A DNA stretch of 64,000 nucleotides from Bursaphelenchus xylophilus (lineage: Eukaryota > Nematoda > Chromadorea > Rhabditida > Aphelenchoididae): the NCBI GenBank assembly GCA_904066235.2, contig CAJFCV020000004.1, forward strand, positions 6,572,001-6,636,000, in the 5' to 3' direction. The notes beneath the pieces were generated by a model. It was not told the DNA's origin. It saw nothing but the letters and a program-made list of their open reading frames with translations, and did not search any database. A program made the translations under genes and the position numbers. This document shows, piece after piece, positions 45,398-56,317 of the stretch (its first letter is position 1; each line of letters starts with the position of its first letter).

Positions 45398-46730
45398 ATG
45401 GTTGATCGGACGCTCTGTCGATATTTTATGAGTAACTGTTGCAAAAAAGGAGACCAATGTTCTTTCTCTCACGAACGGACTAGCCGTCCTGAGATGACTT
45501 GTAAATACTTTTCTGCTGGACATTGCGAATATGGCTCACGATGTCGGTAAGTGGGTTGCTAAGTATTATAGTGTTTTAGTTACGACCATGTGAAGCCTAA
45601 GTCAGCACCAAAACCTTCGACTGAATCAAATAGAACACGAATTAGAAATATTCGAAAAGAAGTAGCCGAGATGGACAAAGTAGGTTTGTTTATACGGTTT
45701 TCAGGCTCTAGATTACACGTTTTTTTCTTGGGGGGAGGTCACCACAGGTAGATAGGGAATTCTTGCAAAATTTTTTACATTTAGCAAAAAACCATGGATT
45801 TTTCTAATCAAGAGAATCGACACGAAAATTCGAAGCCATGTTCATCCAATGGTCAATCTAAGCTGTCCAGTGCTTGGTCTAAACCTTTAAAATTCTCAGT
45901 TGATGCCCCAGTGTTTGTTCCACGACAATTGCTGCCTTCGGAGGTTCAATTGTGTCCTTATTTTGAAGTTAGCGGAGAATGTGTAAAAGGTCGGTTTAAT
46001 TTCCTGGTTATATATGTTCATTTTTAGGTGATTTATGTGCTCTTGTTCACGGTGATTTGTGCGAAATGTGTGGACAGTTTGTGCTTCACCCTTACAACGA
46101 AGATAGCCGCAGGACACATCATAGAGAATGCCTTTCTGACCATGAAAAGGCCATGAAGGATGCCTTCCTAAATCAAGTATCTGCAGAAAAACAGTGTGGA
46201 GTCTGTATGGAAAATATTGTTGCGATTGGTGCCCGGTTCGGAATCCTGCAAAATTGTAAACATTGTTATTGTTTGAAATGTATAAGAGAATGGAGGAAGA
46301 AGGAGGAATTTGAGAAGAAAGTTGTGCGGTAAGATTAAGATAATTTTTTTTTATTCGTTCTCGTCTTTTCAGCTCATGTCCTGAATGCCGTGTGCGCAGT
46401 GACTTCATTATTCCTTCATCGGTTTGGGTCGAAGACCAACAGGAAAAGGACGAGATCATAGCTGTTTACCAACAAAACATGTCCCAGAAGGTATGTAAAT
46501 ATATGGCCAAGGGCGTGGCTGAGGATTGTCCATTCGGGAACAAGTGTTTTTATAAACATCAACTCCCGGATGGGTCTGTGGTGGCCGGCAAGTCTCCGAA
46601 GGAGCTGAGATCCCGCCTGAATCATCGTTACAATCTCTCCGAGGCCTTTGAGTTCATCGCCTCGATGGATTTAATCCAGGCCGCCTTAATGGAAGACCTC
46701 TGGACTGATGACTCGACCGACGAGGATTAA
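45398..46730 (+). CDS. Makorin-type RING E3 ubiquitin ligase
   Basis: RNA-binding E3 ligase of the makorin family. The first exon from ATG 45398 has two CCCH zinc fingers (LCRYFMSNCCKKGDQCSFSH and TCKYFSAGHCEYGSRCRYDH), then a linker, a third CCCH (LCPYFEVSGECVKGDLCALVH), the makorin Cys-His block (CEMCGQFVLHPYN), the C3HC4 RING (CGVCMENI, CKHCYCLKCIREWR, CPECRVRSDFIIPS) and a fourth CCCH (VCKYMAKGVAEDCPFGNKC). Order and number are those of animal makorins. All zinc ligands appear intact. The C-terminal tail is acidic. A short upstream reading frame (ATG at 45373) may damp translation. Confidence 0.93.
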
Positions 46731-48276
46731 TCGGATTTGTTGGGATTGTTAAAATTGTTTTATGCCAGAGTAAATAATTTCCTCATGAAGTTTTACGTAA
46801 TCCCCTCGAGGTATTAGTGAGATGTAATTGTAGTATTAGAGCGTTATTTTAAGATGGGACGACATTTGGGAGATTAATTCTGCAAAAGTCTTCCTTTTCG
46901 ATTGTTCTCGATTACTGTCGTCTTGCAGTAAGACTAAGTTTACGAAAAGAAACGAAACTGAATTGACAAGTAATTAAAATGGAAAAGTTTCTTCTATCAA
47001 TATAATCTTTCAAACTGTTACCAATTAGTTAGGAAAGTAATTGTAACAGTCATGTTTACAATTTGATTCTTTTTAACCAAATGAGTCGTATTAGTGGAGA
47101 CGAAAGACTCCTGCCCTGAGGCGTCCTTTCAAGCGCACAGTTTCAATTCTTGTCAAATTGGAACGGCGGTTTGAATGGATGGGGCCGATTGAAACGTCGG
47201 TCGGAATTTGTGTTCGGGAAAAGAAAACAAAACGAAATGTCGTTTCTGTTCTGCCCCGAGGCCGCTGCTCCCTATTTTTTCACACCTCAGCACTTTTTTG
47301 CTCTCACTTTCTTTCCTTTCCATCCATCCGACTTTCGCTTATTTCGTTTGATTTGGGGGTTTTTCGTATTCGCGGCCGTGTTCGGAGACTAGCCGTGAAT
47401 GAGAGAGCACGGTGGATGGGGAGACGGACAGACAGTCGGAGTTGCCGGAAACATTGTGCGAAGAACGTACAGCGCTGGGGGCGGCCGGGGTTCGTTCCGA
47501 GGGCCGGGCCCGTGAACAAAAAGCATTTTCCGGGTCTGTTGTTGTTCTCGGGCTTTGATTGCGGCGTGCAGCGAGCGTTCCGCCCGATCGTGGAACGGCA
47601 AAAGGTGCGGCCGTAACCCTCCCCCCCTCTCGGTGCTCCGTTCACTGTAGAGAGAGGTCTTCTCGTATTATTCTCGATCGGGCCTTCGTCGTTCCCTTCA
47701 CTTTCTGCGCGCTTTTTTCGTCGTGTAAATACCGATTGCACTGTGCGCGTCTTGTTTTATTCGTAGTCCAAAAGTCGGAGATCTCGGCTCCAATTCGGAT
47801 ATTTCCGCATATTTATAATGTCGTCAAACACTTTAATTTTTGAAATGTTTCATTACTTTTATTAAACAGGGTCAAAAGTCGTTTTTCCACGAGTCGCTTC
47901 GGACAATAGGACCCCACTATTATGCTAAAACTTTTTATTGAAAAAAGTAAAAGAAATTTAATTATTTGTATGCAGGCGGTTTTTAGGGATTGTCAAACTG
48001 TAACGTCACTTTGATTCCGATTTTTTACATTTTTTATTTTTTCGTTTGTTATTTGGAGCTACCGTAACCTCTTAAAGTCGCGTATTGTTTGATTTGTTTA
48101 AAGTCTTCCCCTATAACGTTTAAATGTTTTAAAACGACTAGCCTTTTTACTTTTCCTTGATTATACAGTATTTAAATAAAATTTGTAGTCACTTGGTATA
48201 GATCAAATTTGAGGCAATTACTTTTCTTTTTTTATTATCAATGAATTCATCATCTGCGTTAATTTCTTCCAGGTTG
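46731..48276. other. Spacer/promoter region upstream of the FLYWCH gene
   Basis: A GC-rich island at about 47150-47700 lies between AT-rich flanks. Long frames (110-150 codons) are open on both strands through it, as expected from GC-rich DNA with few stops; none shows a domain. Most likely a promoter/leader region. Confidence 0.45.
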
Positions 48277-49786
48277 ATGCTCCGTTTGGATGCGGGCCAA
48301 ATGCCACAGGTCAACCTGCAGGCCTTGGCGGAACTCTTTTCGGTGCATTCCCAAACAGCAGATCCCTCCCAATTGTCGCCCATCCCTCGGCCTGACGTTA
48401 TCCTTCCTAACAAGGACCCGACCGATGGAGAAAAGAATTCTGATCGAGTCCAGCTAATCCCCTCGCAGAAACGACGCCATGGTGGTTTCGGGTTTGTGGC
48501 CATGATGAATGGATACGTCTACCATTGTGATTACCAACGAGAGGGGTCGGCGGGGGCTCGGGTTTATTGGAAATGCACTCAGAGAGGAGGATGTGGAGCG
48601 AGGCTGATCACAGACAAACTAGGGTTGGTGCTGAATGCCAGGAATAACTTCCACAGTCATCCGCCCGTCGAGGAAGTCCCGGAAAACGGAATCAGGAAGA
48701 TGGAAGAGAAGGATGAGGTGAGCAGGGAGAGGAACAAGGGGAACGGCTCTTTTCTTATCTTATTCATTGCAAAACAAATCATATAACACAATCTATTTTC
48801 AGAATTCGGCCGTTGGCAGTAGGAAACAGAATTTTAACGCAAACTTGGCCTTTGTAAAGGAGATCCACAAGAGGAAACACGTTTTGTTTGGGACTCCTGA
48901 ACATGCACAACATGGAGATGTTAGCCAGAACAGAGAAAAGGCGTGGGAGGAGATCCGAGAGACTGTAGTACAACAAGGGCACACCAAATTTTTGGGTAAA
49001 GATTGGCGACAACTAAGAGCAAATGAATGGCAGCAAGTACGAAGAGCTACGATGGCCAAGAAATATGTAAATGAGATGTCTGGTTCAAAGGGAGGGAATC
49101 TGAACGAGTTGGATCAATTGGTGTTGGAGATTGTGGGACAGGAAAATGGGAATGAAGGCATCGAACAGGAGAACAGCAGTAATGGGATCTTCGGGAATAC
49201 GGAGGTATGTAATATCATTCAAATTGCTTACGGTCTTGTAATAACCCTGTTTAGGAGCCATTACAGTTGCCTCACATCCACAACTCAATGCCGAGTAATG
49301 ACCTTCTGTCCACGATCTTGTCCCAGTTCGATCCCAGTGCCCTTCAACAGCTGACGCAGAGTCAGACGCCGACTCTTTCGCCCGACGAGGAATCGAATAA
49401 AAAATTGAAATTAGAAGAAAATTCGGATGCTTTCCGATGCTCCCCGAGTAGCTCCTTTGACGATGTTGTCGATCAGAGTGACGTTAATTTTGAGGTAATT
49501 TTTAGTCACCGTTTTTATAAAAATTTTACTCGTCACTTTTTTTAACGTTTTATTAATTTCACAAATTATTTTTTTGCCAGAAAGTTAGTCTTTCCAGGAT
49601 CTCCGACTTCGATTTACACGTGAGAAATATCGATTAAGTATTGCACAAGAGAAGGCGAAGCTGGATCTTCTCCAAACACAACTCAACAACGAATTACAAC
49701 TCCATGAAATACGGCTTCAGAGTGAGAAGGCCAGACTCAAATACGAGGAAATGAGACTTAAACGGGAAGAGGCGTTGAATCTTTGA
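48277..49786 (+). CDS. FLYWCH zinc-finger protein with SANT-like domain and coiled coil
   Basis: Likely sequence-specific DNA-binding protein. I start at ATG 48277, 4 nt after an acceptor TTTCTTCCAG; the earlier ATG at 48241 is alternative. After ~65 residues comes a FLYWCH finger: GFGFVAMMNGYVYHC, ARVYWKCTQRGGCGARLIT, NNFHSH, with the C-C-H-H zinc ligands. The second exon carries a zeste/SANT-like domain (FVKEIHKRKHVLFG, NREKAWEEIRETVV, DWRQLRANEWQQVRRA) similar to the domains in the gene at 39833-41493. A Ser/Gln-rich linker and a final exon with a strong coiled coil (KYRLSIAQEKAKLDLLQ, then KARLKYEEMRLKREE) follow. Nematode FLYWCH factors (FLH, PEB-1) are repressors. Confidence 0.78.
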
Positions 49787-51721
49787 CATCGCCTTCAAAA
49801 CAAACACTTTACGGAACATCCGGTGTGGTCGCTTTATAACGGGTATCCTTTGTTTTCACTTTGTTCAGCGACGATTTATTGTAAATGCCCTTAACTGCCA
49901 AAATAAATGCTAAGTACATGTACTCATGGCTCACGAAGGTAAAATTATTGTAAAATATAGTTATTGGAATTATATTCTGGAGAAATCTCCACCCACCCGA
50001 ATCTGTTTTCGATTTACATTTGTCCAGGTTTGATTACGACACGGGTTTTTAAGAGCTGACTCGGCCCGGATGTCATAAAACAATGTTATTCTGAAAAGAC
50101 CTTCCGAAAAACGGAATCTGGCTTTCAGTGGACTCCGGAGGCCTTCTACCTAATTAAACGAGGTACATTTAAATTCTTTCTCTTACGGTTTGAATTCTAC
50201 TGCGTCAAGAAATTGGGATTGATAAATGTTGTAAATCTATGACCGATGGCCAGAATCGATGCATATCGTCGTTTCCAAAGACTTTCTATCCACGTATGTT
50301 GAATCAAATTACAGTATCCTCTTATGTTTTGGCTACCGTACCGGATGGCATGACATAATATATTAATTGAACTTGTCTGCAATTTTTATTATAGAGGATC
50401 TTTAAATTAATATACTTTTTATTTGATCCAGATGTATAAGCGGAGATCACAATTATTTAGAGTTATAATAAAATAAGGCCAGCAGGGAAGTAGGAAGTTA
50501 TTGTTGCAGTCGGAAGGGGTGATGGCCATTTCCCTTTCCACTTTTAGTCATCAGAAAATCGCAGCTATGAGAAAGAAACCTGCCTTGAAAAAGATTGGGC
50601 TCCTGATGATGAGGAGTCTCATCCAGGTAAGATATGCTCAGATTTATTATGCTGTAACTATTAGGTATGTATGTCGACAAAATAAATTCCCGTAAATACA
50701 TATTTCTGGGAATCTGGGAATTTTAAAATCGGGATTTGAAAAGGTGCACCTCACAATCGGCTTTTTCTGAACTAATTAAAAAACCGTAATTTTTCTGAAA
50801 CTTTAAATTTTTTTATGAACTGCAAAACCCAACAGTGAGTTTTTCAATCAAATATATAAGGATGGTATATATTTACTGCCTAACAGACAAGAAATCGCGG
50901 TTTCTGGCCACGAAATCCGATTTGATTCGTATGTCATCATCCTTGTATATAAGGACAATCATTTCGAAAAGGCTAGTACGCCCCTGTGGCTGATACTTGT
51001 ATTGACATCCCGAGTAAGGTTTGTCAAGAGTACAAATTATGACCACTCAGTCTGTCATTTTTTTTAATTTTGATTCGTCTTCAAAGTGCACGTTATGTAA
51101 ATATAATAAATTTCAATTCCAACCTTCGATCCTAAGATTTGAACTCTTTAAATTCCACTGATCTCAAGAGGACTTCCAGATGTGTCTGGGTTGATTTAGA
51201 ACTGATCTGTCGTCATAGCCATCATTCCTCTCTCTACATTCACCATGAGAATTGGGGCCTTCACTAAGGAGAACGTTAGAGTAAGTGTTCCTTAACACTT
51301 GGAGGAGGTCTCGATTCTTTAAAATTAATTCGAACACTCTGAAATTACTTAATCGAGTAGTCTTTTCTGTTCTGGGCATACTTCCTGTTTTGTCTAAATC
51401 GACCAGAATGTTGATGTCAAATATTTCTTTCACTTTTTGTGGACATGGTTTGCCCATAGAGTCGAATTAAGCATTCGAAACGACTAAATTGGAAACAATT
51501 TGGGGATGCTTTCCTTTAGACAATTACTCTACAACAAAGTAAGTACAATTGTTTGAGGGCAAGTCTTGTCCCGGTCTTCATGAGTACTTACTATTCTTGT
51601 AAAAGTACGTTGTAGTATTCCATGATTGTTTACCTCGCATTTCAGACCGTATAAAGTCCGCGAATTAGGAAAAACAGGGGTTTATTGTGTATCCGTCCAT
51701 ATTATATAGCAGGCAGATGTT

Positions 51722-52107
51722 TTTGTAAAAAAGTGTATTTTATGTGATTTTTACATTTTTTCCATACAAAATGTAATCTTTTGAAATTTTTCTAAAAATC
51801 TTGGATTTACGGGTTTTCGATAGGGCTGAAAAAAAATGATGTTCATTGTTTTCTGATTTCTATATAGGTCTTTTACAGAGTAAAGCAAAAGTGTAATTTC
51901 TAATTCTTTTCTCCAAAAATAATAGATTTACGGGCAATCCGGATCACTGATTACGAAAGTAATATTGATTAAAAGAATGAAAATGATTTTTGTAATCAGC
52001 ACCGTCGAGAACCCATAAATCCAGCATTTTTAGAAAAAATTCATAACATTAAATTTTTACTTTATTCTGTAAAAAAGTCAAAATCACATAAAAGACACTT
52101 TTTACAA
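51722..52107. mobile_element. 386-bp palindromic miniature element
   Basis: Inverted arms of about 120-130 bp: TTTGTAAAAAAGTGTATTTT on the left and TTTACAAAAAGTGTCTTTTA read inward from the right, continuing through TTCTAAAAAT..GGATTT and GGGTTTTCGA / GGGTTCTCGA. The remaining centre is AT-rich. The arms are diverged (about 80-85% alike by eye), so it is an old insertion. Confidence 0.72.
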
Positions 52108-52151
52108 ATATATAAATGTATTGATGATATTTATTTGCATGATTTTTACTA

Positions 52152-52336
52152 GTACGTTAGCAAAGTCGCTGGAGTCACTTCGGCGGCATGCACTGTGCAA
52201 GAACAGAGAGGGTGCGAACGACAGCCCGAAAAAGCCTATTGCACGGTGCAAAAACCAACAAATTGCACAGTGCAAGGTGAAATTTTGTTTTCGCACAGTG
52301 CATGTCGCGAAAAACACTGCGACTTTGCGAACGGAC
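52152..52336. mobile_element. TA-flanked miniature element with four GCAC(A/G)GTGC palindromes
   Basis: Termini GTACGTTAGCAAAGTCGC and complement of GTCCGTTCGCAAAGTCGC, each flanked by TA within ACTAGT. The interior contains GCACTGTGCAAG, TTGCACGGTGCAAAA, TTGCACAGTGCAA and GCACAGTGCATG, the densest run of this palindrome in the window. Confidence 0.75.
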
Positions 52337-53403
52337 TAGTAGAAATGTGCCCATTATGTCATCTGCATGGCTTCGAAGGGCATCTGCATTTAATCTTAGG
52401 GCACTTTGTTCCCGCCGGAATCACTGTGGGATACGTCAGAAGTTTTATTCAAAGAATATTTTCGGCCCTTTGGCTGTCAAGAAACGGCCATAATTTTCTG
52501 AATTTGCAGGATTTTTCGCTTGATTTATGGCTGATATTTAAAGGCGGATTGAGGTTTACGCAGTTTACAATTTCCATAAGAGGGTATCCATTAGCGGGAT
52601 CCAAAAAAAAAGGAATTTCAAAAATACCGCCTGAGGCGTTATTTGAACGATGTATTATGTAATAAAAGGAGATTGGGTTCAGACTTATTAGATTGTATAC
52701 TGTAACATGCCAACTAATTCCATCTATGCTCGCTACAAAGAGGTAAATAGAACTATTATATAAGATCTGAAGGCTCAGGTTGAAGTAATGTTCGGATAAT
52801 TCGGGGATTATCACCTCGTGGGTACGTACCCGGGTATATTCCCGTGGGTATTTCCCCTAAAATTTTACGCTGATTCAGAAAATCAAATAACTATCAGCTT
52901 GCTGTTAAAAACAAAAATCTAACGGCCGATTTTTAGCGGCCGAATTCCTCTTATTCTATGTTACAGTAATCTTGGTTCCGAAAAATCTCTTTTGTTGAAC
53001 GTGCTTTCTGAAAAAAAATTTTTATGGCCGATGTTGTGGAACAAAGGTTTCATTATGTTACAGTAACCCAAATGCCAAAATTTAACTTCCGTTGTAATGG
53101 CAAGATGCCAGTACCTACATAGTTCCCCAATCGTCCACCCCCGACCTCTGAATACAATTTTGTTTTTCTGAAGGTTTCAATGTCACGTCATACTTATGTT
53201 AGTAATGATCATGACAACATCGTCCAGATCACCCAGGAAATTTCCCACTTCAAAACGGATTCCATTTTTGGATTCCTGATTGTTGAAAACCCCAGAAAAG
53301 AATAAAGTTGTAAATGTTAAAATCTTAACAATGTTACGTCAGATTTAGTAGCCATTAGTACAGTATTGTATATTTATTCGCCTTCAGTACAATATTTTCT
53401 TCA

Positions 53404-53502
53404 TCACCCGAGAAATCTCCTAAAATGCATCACCGGAAAAGGATCACCCGGACTTGCACAACCGGACCCTGCGTCACCCGTAATTTCAGTCACCCTTTGG
53501 GT
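53404..53502. repeat. Irregular short repeats with TCACCCG core
   Basis: Six units of about 15-20 bp, each with (A/G)TCACC(C)G or a close variant (CATCACCCGAGAAA, CATCACCGGAAAA, GATCACCCGGAC, GCACAACCGGACC, CGTCACCCGTAA, AGTCACCCTTT). Function unknown. Confidence 0.5.
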
Positions 53503-53733
53503 GTATATACATATGTACATATATAACCCTCTAGGTTAAAGGTTTCTCATAAATTTGATTTTACAGTTTGTTTTATTATTCTGACATTATGTACACGTGT
53601 CTTTCTTAGAGCAGAGCATTTATTTTTGCCTTGGGTAAAATAAATACTCAGGACTCTTTGAATGACTGTTTCCGGTGTTTCCTTAAACGGCGTTTTCCCT
53701 CTTTTTTTAACTTACTGTACCGTTTAAGGTAAA

Positions 53734-56053
53734 ATGGGTATGTTGAGCAGGTCTCACCGTCTTTTCCGGTCTGTTCATGTCATCAACAAGGTAGATTAAG
53801 TCCATCAAATTTTCCTCAAATCTACGATAATTCTTGTTTCAGGCCTCCCCGGTCATCGTTCATCTTTTGATGATCTTTGGAGTTGCACTTTATGCAATAT
53901 TTGGCGCTTTAATTATGCAGAAATTGGAGACGAAAAGGGTGGGCGAAGGCGACAAGAGCCGGAGTAATCGGATGATAAGAATGAACGAGCCTTTTCCAGA
54001 GATTAATCAATCAGGCAAGCGTTATGAGTTTAGTTGACAACAAGATCTTTAGATAGTAACCACGAAATCAGACAACGAACTCAATTGGGACAAGATATCA
54101 TCGATACTGAGACCAGAAGGAAGAGAGAGATGGCCCTTGTTTCGAGATCCCGGAAATGCGTTGAAAGGGCGTTGCAGCGGTTGATGGAATATCAATGCAA
54201 TCTTCTGATTTTGGACAGAATGACGGTAAAAATGATTGACAGATGCTATCATGTAACCGGTCAGAATGCACCCGGATTGGAGAGTATTGCCTTTAAGTAT
54301 ACACATGATGGATTACAATTGGGTAAGGAGTAGTTTAATTATATTAACTTTTAGCCGAGGATCAAGTAGAATATGTGGAGCCCTGGTCGTTCTCCGACTC
54401 GATCCTCTTCTCCTTTACTATAATCACTACCATTGGCTACGGGAATCTGGCTCCGAGGACCTTTCAAGGCCGTCTTTTCTGTATCCTCTATGCTCTTATC
54501 GGCATCCCTTTCACTTTATTGGCCATCGCTGATCTGGGGAAATTCTTTTCAGAATTAATCGAAACTTTTGATTACTATTCGAGAAGATTCCAACGGTAGG
54601 AACAACAGTTTTAAAAATTTCTTTAGAAAATTGAAGAAAATGTACCGCCGGAAAAGAGGATTTGAGTTTGGATCAGCTCTTTCATTAACAAAGTCCTCCT
54701 TCAAGAACGATGACATCTCCTCGATAGAGAATGGTGAGATGATTCAATCTCTGGATGACATGAAAGATGGGATTAAATCAGACGTGGATCATGAGAGCAA
54801 TAAAAAGCCACTTGATGACGAAGATGAGGAAGATCAGCCAATCAGCCATGGCCTTCCTTTATTGGCCATTTTTGTCATCTACTCTTTCACCGGGGCTCTT
54901 CTGATGTCCGCATACGAACCTGATATGAGTTTCTTTAAAGCCCTTTACTTCAATTTCATTACCTTGACGTCAATTGGTTTGGGTGATGTCGTGCCCAAAA
55001 GTGAGTCATTCATGGTGGTGACCCTGCTTTACATTGCAATTGGGCTGGCCTTAACGACCATTGCCATTGATATTGCCGCCGATTACTTGAAGAAATTACA
55101 TTACTACGGGAGGAAGATTGAGAATGTCGGAAATGTGGTCATCTGGTTTGGAGGGAAAACGTGAGTAATTGGTATTCATTGCGCAAAAAAACGATGAATA
55201 TAATTTAATTTCAGTTTAACAATGAAACAACTAGTCAAAAACCTCGGCGATCAATTCAATTTGCCTGTGAATACAATAGATAATTTGAATTTGGATAAGT
55301 TTGTGGATGACGCGATAAAAGTTGAGGACGGGGAGATAGAGACCCTAAGGCCCCCTCCATTCGAACCGGAAGATGTTTTCGTGGAGAGTGAGGTGGGATA
55401 TGCTGATGAAGAGACGGAGCCCTGGTCCCCAATGAAGACTCCCACGCCTTCTCCATCTCCAGAGCCCTCACCGGAACCGCCTATGGAACCTACTCCACCA
55501 CCATCACCTTCCCCATCTCCTGAGCCATCTCCAAAAGAAACCACTCCCGAACCTGAACCCGAACCAGAGCCTCAGAGGGATCTCACACCTGAGCCGAACC
55601 CCTCCCCACCTCGGGAGCCCACTCCTGAGCCGGAACCAGAGTCACCATCTCCACCTCCGTGTAAGGAAATATATTTTCATATATATACTTTTAATACCAT
55701 TAAATCCGTTTCTAGCTCTCACAGCAGAGGAATTGGCCGCTCAGAAACGGAAAGCCTACAGTGAAGAAGCATGGAGGAGATATCAGGAATATCAGAAGGT
55801 AAGAGGAGCTCGTTTACCCTTACATCTGTCTTAGCAATGGAAGAAATTCAGACAAACTCAGTTCGTGAACCCGGCCACAGGACGTCGGCGGTCGTCTACT
55901 CGCTCTCAGGTCAAGTCAGAGAAAAGTTTGGAGAATTCTGGTTCAGCCACCAGTCCAACTTCCAGTAAATTGCTCGCCCCGCCAAACGAAATGAAAACTG
56001 AATCTAGTAAGAAGACAGTAACTGAAGTCAAGATCACTACCGTAAGAAGGTAG
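53734..56053 (+). CDS. Two-pore-domain potassium channel (TWK/K2P)
   Basis: Leak potassium channel with four membrane segments and two pore loops, plasma membrane. The first exon (MGMLSRSHRLFRSVHVINK) joins the M1 exon (VIVHLLMIFGVALYAIFG). The extracellular cap helix region carries charged residues and the first pore loop reads TIITTIGYGNLAP, followed by M2, a ~75-residue acidic cytosolic loop, M3 (LPLLAIFVIYSFTGALLM), the second pore loop TSIGLGDVVP and M4. Intron 54015-54052 has a GC donor (CAG|GCAAGC). After M4 there is a very long cytosolic tail: a Pro/Glu/Ser-rich stretch of ~90 residues (PSPSPEPSPEPP type) and then a basic, Ser-rich end. Selectivity filters are intact. Confidence 0.92.
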
Positions 56054-56317
56054 CAAGAAAAAAATTTCTGTAAATAAATCGTAAAATAACCGGATACTGT
56101 ACACTTGTTTCCTAATACACTACTACGTATATTGACTTGACATTTATCCCGAAGAGTCATAAATAGTAGTTGAAATAACAATGAAGTGATGGATGGTAAG
56201 CCAACAAAGACTCAGAACCCATTCCAATACTTTTTTTTGTAGCCATCGTAACCAATTTCCATTTTTTTTGTATTCTAGAGGTGATCAAAAGACTTGAATC
56301 ATACCCGTCGACCCAGA

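Larger units (their letters stand above)
49787..53733. other. Long repeat-rich spacer before the potassium channel
   Basis: About 3.9 kb with no supportable gene; small open frames lack domains and composition support. It contains the large palindromic element at 51722-52107, a TA-flanked miniature element at 52152-52336, and irregular TCACCCG repeats at about 53404-53502. Confidence 0.45.

Noticed and set aside
55251..55544. Minus-strand Gly/Ser-rich frame opposite the TWK tail
   Set aside because: It is the complement of the Pro/Glu repeat coding sequence, a composition artefact.
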